Assembly: GCA_024639745.1 (NCBI GenBank)
Contig: JAHEHW010000005.1
Location: forward strand, 1 to 19,593
Origin: Salaquimonas sp.
GTDB lineage: Bacteria; Pseudomonadota; Alphaproteobacteria; Rhizobiales; Rhizobiaceae
Reading direction: 5' to 3'
Length of the DNA: 19,593 nt
The notes beneath the pieces were generated by a model. It was not told the DNA's origin and ran no database searches. It saw only the letters and a program-made list of their open reading frames with translations. Shown piece after piece: positions 8,077 to 15,812 of the stretch. A program made the translations under genes and the position numbers. Position 1 is the first letter of the stretch. Each line of letters begins with the position of its first letter.

Positions 8077-8571
8077 ATGATCAAGAATGGACTTTTTATT
8101 GCGGCGCCGCGGGCGCTGACGATCTTTTTCGGCCTTATCCTCTTTGCCGTTGCGGTTACCGCGCAGCCGGGTCAGGCGGAGGCAAACATGTTCCGGCTTT
8201 CTGTCATAAAGAAAGTCGAAGGCCTCCACGAACGTAAAAATCGCAAGACGATCCAGGCGATGGTCGGTATCAATCCGGCAACAACACCATGGTGCGGAGC
8301 GGCCGCAGCCTATGCGGTCAAAAAGACTGGCGGAACACCTCCCTCCGGATATAACCGCGCTATCAGCTGGACTAAATTCGGCAGCAAGGTATCCCTCAAA
8401 TCAGCCCGCGCCGGTGATGTCGTCGTATTGAAATTCGCACGTGGTCATCATGTCGGAATTTTCAGCAAGGATGCCGGCAATGGCCGAATCGAAGTCTGTG
8501 GCGGCAATATGTCGAACCAATTCAAATGTTTAGACTATCGCAAATCGAATGTTATAGCGGTGCGCCGCTAG
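8077..8571 (+). CDS. Secreted CHAP/NlpC-like cysteine hydrolase, TIGR02594-type
   Basis: A 164-residue protein with a hydrophobic N-terminal segment (about residues 12-28) and a likely signal peptidase site after AEA (residue 36), so it is probably periplasmic. The mature domain has PWCGAAAAYAVKKTGG, with the likely catalytic Cys73. It continues with an SARAGDVVVL block and then ARGHHVGIF, with the likely catalytic His124 or His125, and ends with CGGNMSNQF. This order (Cys, GDVVV, GHHVGI) is that of CHAP/NlpC-like amidases, and the WC-A..Y.V motif with a Gly-Asn loop fits the TIGR02594 group. The likely role is cleavage of peptide bonds in peptidoglycan; the substrate is inferred from the family. 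ATG 8077 has GGAG about 14 bases upstream, further than usual. The gene converges on the ABC-F gene. Confidence 0.82.
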   Translation: MIKNGLFIAAPRALTIFFGLILFAVAVTAQPGQAEANMFRLSVIKKVEGLHERKNRKTIQAMVGINPATTPWCGAAAAYAVKKTGGTPPSGYNRAISWTKFGSKVSLKSARAGDVVVLKFARGHHVGIFSKDAGNGRIEVCGGNMSNQFKCLDYRKSNVIAVRR

Positions 8572-8592
8572 GCAACCGTCCGATAACAATGT

Positions 8593-8628
8593 GCGCGCCG
8601 GTAGTCGATTATTGCAAAGCCGGCGCGC
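8593..8628. terminator. Possible bidirectional terminator between convergent genes
   Basis: GCGCGCCGG (8593-8601) and CCGGCGCGC (8620-8628) form a perfect 9-bp GC-rich stem with an 18-base loop. It lies in the 56-base gap between the CHAP-like gene and the ABC-F gene, and its last base is the final base of the ABC-F stop codon. There is no run of T on either strand, so termination is only plausible. Confidence 0.4.
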
Positions 8629-10469
8629 TACCCGCCTGATTCCAGTTGTTCTCTCAAGTCTTCCAGTTCGAGCCACTGCTCTTCCTTTTCAGCAAGCATG
8701 GCGTCGCGTTTTTCCAGCGCAGCTGTGAACTTGTTGAACTTTTCGGGTGAGGCCGAATAAAGGTCGGGATCGGAAAGGGCAGCTTTGAGTTTCCTGATTT
8801 CCGATTCCAGCGTCTCAATCTCACCCGGAAGGCTTTCCAATGCATGCTTTTCCTTGAAGGATAGCTTGCGTTTTTGCCCGGTTTTTGCGTCTGTCTCGCT
8901 GGAGCTTCGGGCGGCGGTGTCTTCCCGCTTTGCCTTTGCGGTACCGGTGCCGGGTCCGTCTTTTGCCCGAGACTTAACGCCCGATCCCTTCTGGGCCACC
9001 ATATCCGAATAACCGCCGGCATAGCGATGCCAGATCCCATCGCCGTCGGATGCGATTACCGATGTGCAAATTCGATCCAGGAAGTCGCGGTCATGGCTGA
9101 CCAGCAGGACCGTCCCGTCGAAATCGGCAAGAAATTCCTGCAACAAGTCGAGTGTTTCAAGATCAAGATCGTTTGTCGGTTCGTCGAGGATCAGGAAATT
9201 GCATGGTGTTCGCAGTCCCCGCGCCAGCATCAGTCTGCCGCGCTCTCCGCCGGACAGGGCGCTGACTGGCGTTCTGGCCTGCTCAGGCAGGAACAGGAAA
9301 TCTTTCATGTAGCTCATAACGTGCTTGGTTTTATCGCCCATGACGACCGTATCGCCGGCTCCGTCGGTCAATGCGTCTTTCAGCGCCCAATCCGCCTTTA
9401 GCATGTCACGCTTCTGGTCGATGACAAGCGTTTCCAGATTGATGCCCAGACGGATATTCCCGGAATCATGGGAAATTTTGCCGGTGATGAGACCGACCAG
9501 TGTAGTCTTGCCTGCGCCATTCGGCCCGACTATGCCAATCCGTTCGCCACGCATTATTATGGTGGAAAAATCTGAGACAACTTTCCTGCCTTCGTAACTC
9601 TTGGAAACGTTCTTCAATTCGGCGACCAGTTTGCCAGAAGCGCTTCCTTCCGCCGTGCTTAATTCGACAATGCCAGGGGTCTTTCCGCGGGTTGCCAGCT
9701 TCTGCCTGAGATCTCCGAGCTCCTTGAGTCGGCGAATATTGCGCTTGCGCCTTCCCGAAACCCCATGCGTCACCCAGTGCTCTTCCCGGACTATCTTGCG
9801 CTCCAGCTTGTGCGCTTCGGTCTCTTCTTCTTCAAGTGCGGTGTCACGCCATGACTCGAAGGCTTCAAAACCCTTGTCGAGATGGCGGGCGACGCCCCGG
9901 TCCATCCACACCGTTTCGCGTGTCAGGCCGGAGAGAAAACGGCGATCATGGCTGATGATCACCAGTGCCGACTTCATTTGTCGCAATTCCGCTTCTAGCC
10001 ATTCAATCGCCGGAAGGTCGAGATGGTTGGTCGGTTCGTCGAGCAGCAGTATGTCGGGTTGCGGGGCCAGGGCCCGAGCAAGTGCGGCGCGCCGGATTTC
10101 TCCGCCCGAGAGTTTCTTGGGATCGGCTTGAGCATCGACGTCGAGCGCTTCCAGAAGATAAGCGCCCCTGTAGGGATCGTCGCCAGGAGCGAGTCCGGCA
10201 TCGATAAAGGCGCCAATCGTTTCAAAGGCTGAAAGATCCGGTTCCTGCTCGAGGTATCGCAAAGTTGCACCCGGTTGAAGGAACCGCTCGCCGGAATCCG
10301 CTTCGACCCTGCCGGCAGCAATCTTGAGAAGCGTAGATTTTCCAGAGCCGTTGCGCCCGACTAGCGCGATACGCGCGCCGGGTTCGACCTGCAGGTCGGC
10401 ATCCGTCAAAAGAGGCTTTCCGCCAAATGTCAGCGCGATGTTTTTCAAAAACAGTACTGGCGGGGTCAT
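8628..10469 (-). CDS. uup: ABC-F family ATPase, Uup type
   Basis: A 613-residue soluble protein with two ATPase domains and no membrane segment, the layout of ABC-F proteins that act on the ribosome. First domain: Walker A GRNGSGKST (38-46), signature LSGGE (120-124), Walker B LLLDEPTNHLD (141-151). A charged linker (about 210-260, including EEEETEAHKLERKIVREE), the P-site tRNA-contacting region of the family, follows. Second domain: Walker A GPNGAGKT (315-322), signature LSGGE (405-409), Walker B LILDEPTNDLD (426-436). The C-terminal part, about 510-613, is Lys/Glu-rich and predicted coiled coil, as in Uup, whose C-terminal domain binds DNA or nucleic acid. That tail and the length favour Uup over EttA or YheS. 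The ATG at 10469 fits the family start; its ribosome binding site is weak. The divergent neighbour is petA, 348 bases away. Confidence 0.9.
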   Translation of the reverse strand: MTPPVLFLKNIALTFGGKPLLTDADLQVEPGARIALVGRNGSGKSTLLKIAAGRVEADSGERFLQPGATLRYLEQEPDLSAFETIGAFIDAGLAPGDDPYRGAYLLEALDVDAQADPKKLSGGEIRRAALARALAPQPDILLLDEPTNHLDLPAIEWLEAELRQMKSALVIISHDRRFLSGLTRETVWMDRGVARHLDKGFEAFESWRDTALEEEETEAHKLERKIVREEHWVTHGVSGRRKRNIRRLKELGDLRQKLATRGKTPGIVELSTAEGSASGKLVAELKNVSKSYEGRKVVSDFSTIIMRGERIGIVGPNGAGKTTLVGLITGKISHDSGNIRLGINLETLVIDQKRDMLKADWALKDALTDGAGDTVVMGDKTKHVMSYMKDFLFLPEQARTPVSALSGGERGRLMLARGLRTPCNFLILDEPTNDLDLETLDLLQEFLADFDGTVLLVSHDRDFLDRICTSVIASDGDGIWHRYAGGYSDMVAQKGSGVKSRAKDGPGTGTAKAKREDTAARSSSETDAKTGQKRKLSFKEKHALESLPGEIETLESEIRKLKAALSDPDLYSASPEKFNKFTAALEKRDAMLAEKEEQWLELEDLREQLESGG

Positions 10470-10817
10470 TGGGAGTTCGTGTCAATTCAATTCAGGATCG
10501 GAAGAATTTGATGGGACAATTGGCGCAAAGCAAATATGTCTCGTATGCTCCAGCTGTGCGCTGAAGATGCACGGATTTCAAGGGCTGTCGGCATTATTCC
10601 GGCGACAAACTGGTTTAGGTTATCAACATGGCGCGACAATCTGCCCATGCGACCACCTAAACGCTGGACAAATGGCGGCCAAGAGGAATAAACAGGCGCC
10701 CAAACGCCGGAGTCCGCGCCGACATGAAGTTGTAGGTGCGTCTTGGCTTGAAATCGTTGACCAAGGTGCTGCCGGGAGAGAATGACCGGTTAGCAAAAGT
10801 TGAAAGGACGGGGAACC
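10470..10817 (+). other. Intergenic region between uup and petA, expected to hold the pet promoter
   Basis: This 348-base stretch contains no convincing gene. It should hold the promoter of petABC and that of uup. A TTGACC at 10757-10762 would be a reasonable -35 box for petA, but the position 17 bases further (GAATGA) is a poor -10 box. A TTGACA on the minus strand (complement of 10480-10485) is too close to the uup start to be its -35 box. A 37-codon reading frame at 10672-10785 encodes a very basic peptide without a clear ribosome binding site. No FNR-type box was seen. Confidence 0.5.
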
Positions 10818-11384
10818 GTGAGCGCAACGAAAACCGAACAGGAACCTAACCGCAGGGATTTTCTGTATCTAGCCACGGGCGCAATGGGCGCCGTAGGTGC
10901 GGCCGCTGTCGCGTGGCCGTTCGTTGATCAAATGAACCCGAGCGCATCGACCCGCGCGCTGGCCTCGATCGAAGTCGATGTCTCCGCCCTCGAGCAGGGG
11001 CAGGCGATCACGGTTCAGTGGCGCGGGAAGCCTGTATTTATCCGCAATCGCACAGAACAGGAAGTCGAAGACGCGAGAGCGGTCGAGCTTTCCGATCTCA
11101 AGGACCCGATCGCGCGTAATGAAAATATCGATAGCACGGCAGATGCCAGCGACCTTAATCGGTCAGCCGGCGAAGGAAAAGAGAATTGGATCGTAATGAT
11201 CGGCTCATGTACCCATCTTGGCTGCGTGCCGGTCGGGTTGGCCGGTGATTTCGGCGGCTGGTTCTGTCCTTGCCACGGTTCTCACTACGATACTGCGGGT
11301 CGTATTCGTAGAGGGCCGGCGCCAGCCAATCTCTTCATCCCCGTGTTTGAATTTACCTCCGATACCTCGATCCGGATCGGCTGA
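10818..11384 (+). CDS. petA: Ubiquinol-cytochrome c reductase, Rieske iron-sulfur subunit
   Basis: The Rieske subunit of the cytochrome bc1 complex takes the first electron from ubiquinol and passes it to cytochrome c1. The 188-residue protein has a twin-arginine signal anchor, [20 protein letters not shown] (11-30), which keeps it in the inner membrane with the head in the periplasm. The cluster-binding boxes are intact: CTHLGC (131-136) and CPCHGSHYD (150-158). Cys131, His133, Cys150 and His153 are the expected 2Fe-2S ligands, and Cys136-Cys152 the expected disulfide. The GTG at 10818 is chosen because AAGGA (10804-10808) lies 9 bases upstream and because it gives the usual length; a TTG at 10800 would add six residues. 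It is the first gene of petABC, 20 bases before petB. Confidence 0.97.
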   Translation: MSATKTEQEPNRRDFLYLATGAMGAVGAAAVAWPFVDQMNPSASTRALASIEVDVSALEQGQAITVQWRGKPVFIRNRTEQEVEDARAVELSDLKDPIARNENIDSTADASDLNRSAGEGKENWIVMIGSCTHLGCVPVGLAGDFGGWFCPCHGSHYDTAGRIRRGPAPANLFIPVFEFTSDTSIRIG

Positions 11385-11404
11385 CGGCAAATAGGAGTTT
11401 CTAC

Positions 11405-12709
11405 ATGAGTGCTGGACATTCTTCGTACGAGCCGAAATCCGGCGTTGGAAAATGGCTGGATGAGCGCTTGCCCCTCCCGCGTTTGATGTATGATAGTTTC
11501 GTCGCCTATCCCGTGCCTCGCAACTTGAACAGCTGGTACACATTCGGCGGCATCTTGGCGATCATGCTCGTGGTACAAATACTAACCGGTGTTGTTCTGG
11601 CGATGCATTACATTGCGTCGACCGCGAGCGCGTTTGAATCGGTCGAAAAAATTATGCGGGACGTCAATTATGGCTGGTTGATGCGCCGACTTCATGCAAA
11701 TGGCGCTTCTATGTTCTTTGTTGCGGTTTACATCCATATGTTCCGCGGGATGTATTACGGCTCATATAAAGCGCCGCGGGAAGTGCTGTGGATGCTTGGC
11801 GTCATCATCTTCCTGTTAATGATGGCCACTGCCTTCATGGGATACGTGCTGCCTTGGGGACAGATGAGCTTCTGGGGAGCTACCGTTATTACCGGTTTCT
11901 TCTCGGCGATCCCGCTGATCGGTGAATCGATCCAGCTATGGCTGCTAGGTGGCTTCGCGGTGGATAATGCGACACTCAATCGCTTTTTCTCACTGCACTA
12001 TCTCCTGCCGTTCATGATCGCGGGTGTCGTTATTCTTCACGTTTGGGCCTTGCACGTCACTGGTCAGACCAATCCGACCGGCGTCGAAGTCAAGAACATG
12101 CGTAAGGAGACGGTGCCGTTCACGCCATATGCAACCATCAAGGACGCGTTCGCGCTGGTTTGCTTCTTTTTGCTTTACGGCTGGTTCGTCTTTTATCTTC
12201 CCGACTATCTGGGACACGCGGATAACTACATCCAAGCTGATCCGTTGAAGACGCCTGCGCACATCGTTCCCGAATGGTACTTCTTGCCATTCTATGCGAT
12301 CCTTCGGGCAGTCACGTTCGACATCGGGATTCCGTTCACGAACATTGTACTGATCGACTCCAAGTTGGGGGGGGTGATCGCGATGTTCGGCTCTATCGCA
12401 ATCCTGTTTTTCCTTCCGTGGCTTGACCGCTCGAGTGTTCGCTCGGGCAATTATCGGCCACTGTTCAAGCAGTTCTTTTGGATTTTCGCGTTCACTTGCG
12501 TCATGCTTGGTTGGCTCGGTTCGCGTCCTGCCGAGGGCATCTACACAACGCTGTCTCAGATCTTTACGTTCTACTACTTCGCGCATTTCTTGATCATCCT
12601 TCCGTGGCTTAGCTATTTCGAGAAACCAAAGCCCCTGCCGGCCAGTATCGCCGATGCTGTGCTTGCGAAGCAGGATGAGGGAGCGACCAGTCTTAAACCG
12701 GCGGAGTAA
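11405..12709 (+). CDS. petB: Cytochrome b of the bc1 complex
   Basis: A 434-residue integral membrane subunit that carries both b haems and forms the quinol-oxidising and quinone-reducing sites. Predicted axial ligands are His97/His198 and His111/His212, the same numbers as in the Rhodobacter protein as I remember it. The Qo-site loop has [14 protein letters not shown] (150-163) and the conserved PEWY (289-292) before helix F. The long form with eight hydrophobic segments, including a C-terminal part after residue 330, is the type seen in proteobacterial petB; petB and the petD-like half are one protein here. ATG 11405 has AGGAG (11393-11397) 7 bases upstream. Cytochrome c1 is encoded separately downstream, not fused as in Bradyrhizobium fbcH. 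Confidence 0.97.
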   Translation: MSAGHSSYEPKSGVGKWLDERLPLPRLMYDSFVAYPVPRNLNSWYTFGGILAIMLVVQILTGVVLAMHYIASTASAFESVEKIMRDVNYGWLMRRLHANGASMFFVAVYIHMFRGMYYGSYKAPREVLWMLGVIIFLLMMATAFMGYVLPWGQMSFWGATVITGFFSAIPLIGESIQLWLLGGFAVDNATLNRFFSLHYLLPFMIAGVVILHVWALHVTGQTNPTGVEVKNMRKETVPFTPYATIKDAFALVCFFLLYGWFVFYLPDYLGHADNYIQADPLKTPAHIVPEWYFLPFYAILRAVTFDIGIPFTNIVLIDSKLGGVIAMFGSIAILFFLPWLDRSSVRSGNYRPLFKQFFWIFAFTCVMLGWLGSRPAEGIYTTLSQIFTFYYFAHFLIILPWLSYFEKPKPLPASIADAVLAKQDEGATSLKPAE

Positions 12710-12756
12710 GGCTGATCCATTAGGAAAACGGGATCCACGAAAAGGGACAAGTGGCC

Positions 12757-13611
12757 ATGAATTTGAAAAGTATTCTATCAGGAATAGCAGGGCTGTCGCT
12801 CGCATGCTCCCTTGCCGTAGCAACGGGTGCCGGGTCTGCTGAGGCAGCCAGCGGCTATCCCTTGAAAAAACCCAGAGAGGTGGATTGGAGCTTCGCGGGT
12901 CCATTTGGTACCTGGGACAAAGCGCAACTTCAGCGTGGCTTCAAAGTTTATCGTGAGATTTGTGCGGCTTGCCATTCGATGGATTTGGTGGCTTTTCGGA
13001 CTCTCGATGATCTCGGGTATTCGGATGAGCAGGTTCAGGCAATAGCATCTGAATATGATGTTACCGACGGCCCAAACGAAGAGGGCGAAATGTTCACCCG
13101 GCCGGGGCGTCCAACGGATTATTTCCCGTCGCCCTACGAGAACGATAAGGCGGCTGCATACGCAAACAATGGCGCGGTTCCCCCGGATTTCTCGCTGATT
13201 GCCAAAGCGCGGGCACCCGAGCGCGGCTTCCCGACCTTCATTTTCGACGTCTTGACGCTTTATGCCGAGAATGGACCTGACTACATCTATTCCTTGCTGA
13301 CCGGCTACGGGGAGGAACCACCCGAGAGCATCGAGATTTCCGATGGTACCTACTACAACCCCTATTTCATTGCGGGGCCCGCTCTTGCAATGGCACAGCC
13401 ACTCTACGAAGGTATGGTAACCTACGACGATGGCTCGCCAGAAACTGTAGACCAGTATTCAAAAGACGTTTCCGCGTTTCTGATGTGGGCTGCCGAGCCG
13501 ATGCTCGTCGAGCGAAAGCAGATGGGCTTTAACGTCATGCTCTTCCTTCTGATCTTTGCGTCGCTTCTTTATTTCACAAAGAAGAAGGTCTGGTCCGGGC
13601 TCAAGGATTGA
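12757..13611 (+). CDS. petC: Cytochrome c1
   Basis: A 284-residue subunit that takes electrons from the Rieske protein and passes them to soluble or membrane-bound cytochrome c. It has a Sec signal peptide (cleavage about after AEA, residue 30), a periplasmic haem domain with CAACH (69-73 from this start), the likely axial Met at 212 within GPALAMAQPL, and one C-terminal membrane anchor (about 257-274, NVMLFLLIFASLLYF) followed by a KKK cluster. A GTG at 12751 is also in frame, but AAGGGA (12742-12747) is 9 bases from the ATG at 12757 and only 3 from the GTG, so the ATG is preferred. The gene ends the petABC operon and is followed by a clear terminator. Confidence 0.96.
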   Translation: MNLKSILSGIAGLSLACSLAVATGAGSAEAASGYPLKKPREVDWSFAGPFGTWDKAQLQRGFKVYREICAACHSMDLVAFRTLDDLGYSDEQVQAIASEYDVTDGPNEEGEMFTRPGRPTDYFPSPYENDKAAAYANNGAVPPDFSLIAKARAPERGFPTFIFDVLTLYAENGPDYIYSLLTGYGEEPPESIEISDGTYYNPYFIAGPALAMAQPLYEGMVTYDDGSPETVDQYSKDVSAFLMWAAEPMLVERKQMGFNVMLFLLIFASLLYFTKKKVWSGLKD

Positions 13612-13637
13612 CCGTCTTCACAATGTTCGTGGTTTTG

Positions 13638-13665
13638 AAAGGGCCTTGCGACGCAGGGCCCTTTT
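13638..13665 (+). terminator. Intrinsic terminator of petABC
   Basis: About 27 bases after the petC stop, AAAGGGCCTTGC (13638-13649) pairs with GCAGGGCCCTTT (13653-13664), a 12-bp stem with one G-T pair and a 3-base loop. The stem is followed by T and GC, so the T tract is only the four T at 13662-13665. The stable stem, position and downstream T make it a good factor-independent terminator. It separates petABC from apt, which would then need its own promoter or depend on read-through. Confidence 0.82.
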
Positions 13666-13748
13666 GCTATTCATAACCCCGGGTCTGGATGTACCGGGCA
13701 AACCGGTATGAACCCATTCTCGTTTTCTGGCAGGGTGAGCAGCAATCC

Positions 13749-14294
13749 ATGGATCAGACTTTGCGTGAAACGCTTGAGAGCGCCATCCGGACCATTTCCG
13801 ACTATCCCAGACCCGGTATCCAGTTTCGCGATATCACGACGCTGCTCGGAGATCCGCGGGCATTTCGTCGGGCAGTCGACGAGCTTGTTCATCCTTACAG
13901 CGGCAGCGGTATTCGCAAAATCGCCGGGATTGAAGCAAGGGGCTTTATTCTCGGCGGCGCAATGGCGCATCAATTGTCCTGCGGTTTCGTGCCAATAAGA
14001 AAGAAGGGAAAGCTGCCCTATGAAACGGTCTCGATCGCCTATTCTCTCGAATATGGCGTCGATGAGATGGAAATGCATCGCGATGCTGTCTCGGTCGGCG
14101 AGAAAGTGATCCTGGTCGATGATCTTATTGCGACCGGAGGCACTGCGGAGGGCGCGGTAAAACTGTTGCAGCAATTGGGGGCGGACGTGGTTGCCACGTG
14201 TTTCGTCATTGATCTGCCGGACCTTGGCGGCCGGAAAAAGATCGAGCAGCTCAATGTGCCGGTCAGAACGCTTATCGCCTATGAGGGCGACTGA
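13749..14294 (+). CDS. apt: Adenine phosphoribosyltransferase
   Basis: Apt converts adenine and PRPP to AMP, purine salvage in the cytoplasm. The protein is 181 residues, the usual length. It starts with the family block [15 protein letters not shown] (19-33), has [11 protein letters not shown] (60-70) and [12 protein letters not shown] (84-95), and the PRPP-binding motif [12 protein letters not shown] (120-131). The ATG at 13749 is chosen because family members begin near [20 protein letters not shown] lies about 9 bases upstream. A longer form from 13689 would add 20 residues not seen in the family. apt follows petC after 137 bases, with an intrinsic terminator in between. Confidence 0.95.
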   Translation: MDQTLRETLESAIRTISDYPRPGIQFRDITTLLGDPRAFRRAVDELVHPYSGSGIRKIAGIEARGFILGGAMAHQLSCGFVPIRKKGKLPYETVSIAYSLEYGVDEMEMHRDAVSVGEKVILVDDLIATGGTAEGAVKLLQQLGADVVATCFVIDLPDLGGRKKIEQLNVPVRTLIAYEGD

Positions 14295-14321
14295 AGAAAC
14301 CGACGTCGCCTGTCGGATTGT

Positions 14322-14335
14322 TTGATTGATATCAA
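14322..14335 (+). promoter_or_regulatory. FNR/FixK-type operator
   Basis: TTGAT (14322-14326), TGAT (14327-14330), ATCAA (14331-14335): a perfect palindromic TTGAT-N4-ATCAA box, the classical binding site of FNR/FixK/Anr-type regulators. It is 61 bases before the ATG of the DUF2892 gene and 28 bases after apt stops. A -10 like element, GAATAT (14362-14367) or TATGCT (14365-14370), would put transcription start about 43-50 bases downstream of the centre, near the -41.5 distance expected for activation. The most likely target is the DUF2892 gene. Confidence 0.75.
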
Positions 14336-14395
14336 TGCATATCCGGTGATTTCCGGGGCACGAATATGCTTGTTCTATTTACCGGAGTTATCCAG

Positions 14396-14593
14396 ATGTT
14401 TAAACAAAATGTCGGCGGTGCCGACCGTGTACTGAGGGTTTTGGTGGGCCTAGTTCTGCTGGCTCTGTTTTTCTTCTATCCGGATGCCTCGTGGCGCTAT
14501 TGGGCGCTGATCGGGATCATCCCGCTGCTGACCGGCCTTTTCGGCACCTGCGCGCTTTATTCGTTGGTCGGTATGAATACCAGAAAAAGCTGA
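14396..14593 (+). CDS. DUF2892 small inner-membrane protein
   Basis: A 65-residue protein with the DUF2892 pattern: a polar N-terminus MFKQNVGGADRVLRVLVG, one hydrophobic segment (about 16-31), a short WRYW loop, a second hydrophobic segment with GIIPLLTGLFGTCALYSLVG, and a polar tail. The family, which includes the membrane part of YgaP, has the conserved GxxDRxxR and GxCPLY/CALY-like features; here the last is GTCALYS, with a single Cys near residue 52. A role in sulfide or thiosulfate handling has been suggested for some members, but none can be claimed here. ATG 14396 has CGGAG 9 bases upstream; a longer form from 14366 is less likely. An FNR-type box lies 61 bases upstream. Confidence 0.86.
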   Translation: MFKQNVGGADRVLRVLVGLVLLALFFFYPDASWRYWALIGIIPLLTGLFGTCALYSLVGMNTRKS

Positions 14594-14615
14594 ACCGGCA
14601 CAGGCTTCGCGTTCA

Positions 14616-15443
14616 TCAATTTTCGAGTTGAGTATCCGTGCCTTCCAGTCCGAAGGTCATGGATGCCCAGTAGCTGGTCCATTCGGGCAAATCGGTGTCC
14701 GGATCCTCGTCGCCCTCGAGCAGTTTTACCGCGTTAATCATAAACTTGCCCCCGCCGGTGAGCGGAACTGCGATCCGGCCCTCGGCGTCAGTTCGCATAG
14801 TCTTCCGTTCAACCTCGGTACCATCATTGTGGAAAATATTGACGTGCTTGTTCGCCATTGGCTCGCCTTGCCAGTAAAGCCGTAGGGAAAGCTGGTCCGC
14901 CGCTGAAAGCGCATAGGGGTTTTCTTCGGCCACCCATTCGAATTTCATGCCGGTCAGTTGGTCTCTGCCATCATCTGGTTCTCCAACCTGGATCAGGGCT
15001 TTCGCACAGCGAGCATAGCGTTCCTGGAAACGATCGGGCGACAGACCACGTTCTAGATGGCGCTCATAGGCCCCATCCAATCCTTCATATTCAAGGTAAT
15101 AGCGGATTTTTTCGTTATCCTTGAAGGTGATGTGATCGAAAGTGCTCTGGTAAGATGCAGAATAGAGGCCTGGCTCGGCTGGTGTCATGTTGAGCGCAGG
15201 GCGATCACCAATCCTGGCCTTAACCGGCTGGCTGCCGCCTGGGCCGGTCAGCGTGAATTTTTCGAAACGGTCGGGAATGTATCCGAAATTCACCCCCTTG
15301 AAATCCTGACCGTTTTTCAGGTCCCCCTGAATTGCTTCTCCGCGCGAGACGGTGAATTGGACCGGTTCGATCCAGTATTCATGAGCGATCGAAGGCGTCA
15401 CAAGACTCGCAAAAAAAACAAATGCCAGAGTGGTTCTTTTCAT
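14616..15443 (-). CDS. DUF4198 periplasmic protein
   Basis: A 275-residue protein with a Sec signal peptide (residues 1-20, cleavage after SIA) and the DUF4198 layout: mature start HEYWIEPVQFTVSRGEAIQG, a first beta-rich domain, and a second domain with a QLSLRLYWQGEPMANKHVNI repeat-like strand, a DAEGRIAVPLTGGGKFMINA strand and an SYWASMTF end. DUF4198 proteins are often encoded with metal (nickel or cobalt) uptake genes, but their exact job is unknown. If cleaved as predicted, the mature protein begins with His21. The start ATG at 15443 has GGAAGA upstream on the minus strand. It is divergent from a HupE/UreJ_2-type gene, 369 bases away, and its 3' end is 22 bases from the DUF2892 gene. Confidence 0.86.
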   Translation of the reverse strand: MKRTTLAFVFFASLVTPSIAHEYWIEPVQFTVSRGEAIQGDLKNGQDFKGVNFGYIPDRFEKFTLTGPGGSQPVKARIGDRPALNMTPAEPGLYSASYQSTFDHITFKDNEKIRYYLEYEGLDGAYERHLERGLSPDRFQERYARCAKALIQVGEPDDGRDQLTGMKFEWVAEENPYALSAADQLSLRLYWQGEPMANKHVNIFHNDGTEVERKTMRTDAEGRIAVPLTGGGKFMINAVKLLEGDEDPDTDLPEWTSYWASMTFGLEGTDTQLEN

Positions 15444-15812
15444 TTTCAGTCTTCCGTTTGCGGAGCGTCAATGAAAGCAAGGTAACGCTGCAATCAGACA
15501 CTGCCAGTCATGTTCTTACTGCGATTGTCGATAATATGACCAACGAAAAAAGGCGCCTCTGAGTTTCGCCGCAACGTTCTCAATCCTGACAATTATTTTG
15601 AAATCGACTTTCATGTGGTTCCAAATGCAGTTTTGCATTCATCTTCCTATTTTCCGACTCTCGATTAGTCTGTCGTCGCTGCAGCGCGGCTTGAGGCTGA
15701 AGTATTTCTCGCCTTATCAAACACTTTTTCAAGACGCAGGAAGAAGGTGTCAATTTGATTTCGTATTTCTACGATTGTCTGCGTATAAAACAGTGTTATA
15801 TCCTGCCGCACG
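15444..15812. other. Divergent intergenic region between DUF4198 and HupE-type genes
   Basis: No gene is supported in these 369 bases. The stretch from about 15590 to 15800 is visibly richer in A and T than the flanking genes, as expected for a promoter region serving both sides. It holds the AATGCA-N4-TGCATT palindrome (15624-15639) and a TATAAA (15784-15789) 24 bases before the HupE-type start, without a well-spaced -35 box. No FNR box or known riboswitch was recognised. Confidence 0.55.
15624..15639. promoter_or_regulatory. Hyphenated palindrome, possible operator
   Basis: AATGCA (15624-15629), GTTT, TGCATT (15634-15639): a perfect 6+4+6 inverted repeat in the shared promoter region of two divergent genes. 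TGCA-containing palindromes are used by some Fur-family metal regulators in rhizobia, so a metal-dependent repressor is conceivable. It is not a match to any site I can name with certainty. Confidence 0.4.

Noticed and set aside
7883..8080. A 65-codon frame ending in an ATGA overlap with the CHAP-like gene
   Set aside because: It starts with TTG without a binding site, its product is mostly Arg, Pro and Lys without a pattern, and the overlap is likely to be chance.
10508..10521. TTGAT followed by GGGACAATT upstream of petA as an FNR-type box
   Set aside because: Only the first half-site matches; the second half does not read ATCAA.
10672..10785. A 37-codon frame for a very basic peptide before petA
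   Set aside because: No clear ribosome binding site, too short to judge, and no family resemblance; it may still be a leader peptide but cannot be supported.
11990..12904. A 304-codon open frame on the minus strand opposite petB and the start of petC
   Set aside because: It lies fully opposite strongly supported genes, its product is very rich in Arg, Asp and Glu without a domain, and it is explained by codon use of petB on the other strand.
13671..14174. A 167-codon open frame on the minus strand opposite apt
   Set aside because: It mirrors the apt coding frame and has no supporting ribosome binding site or domain.
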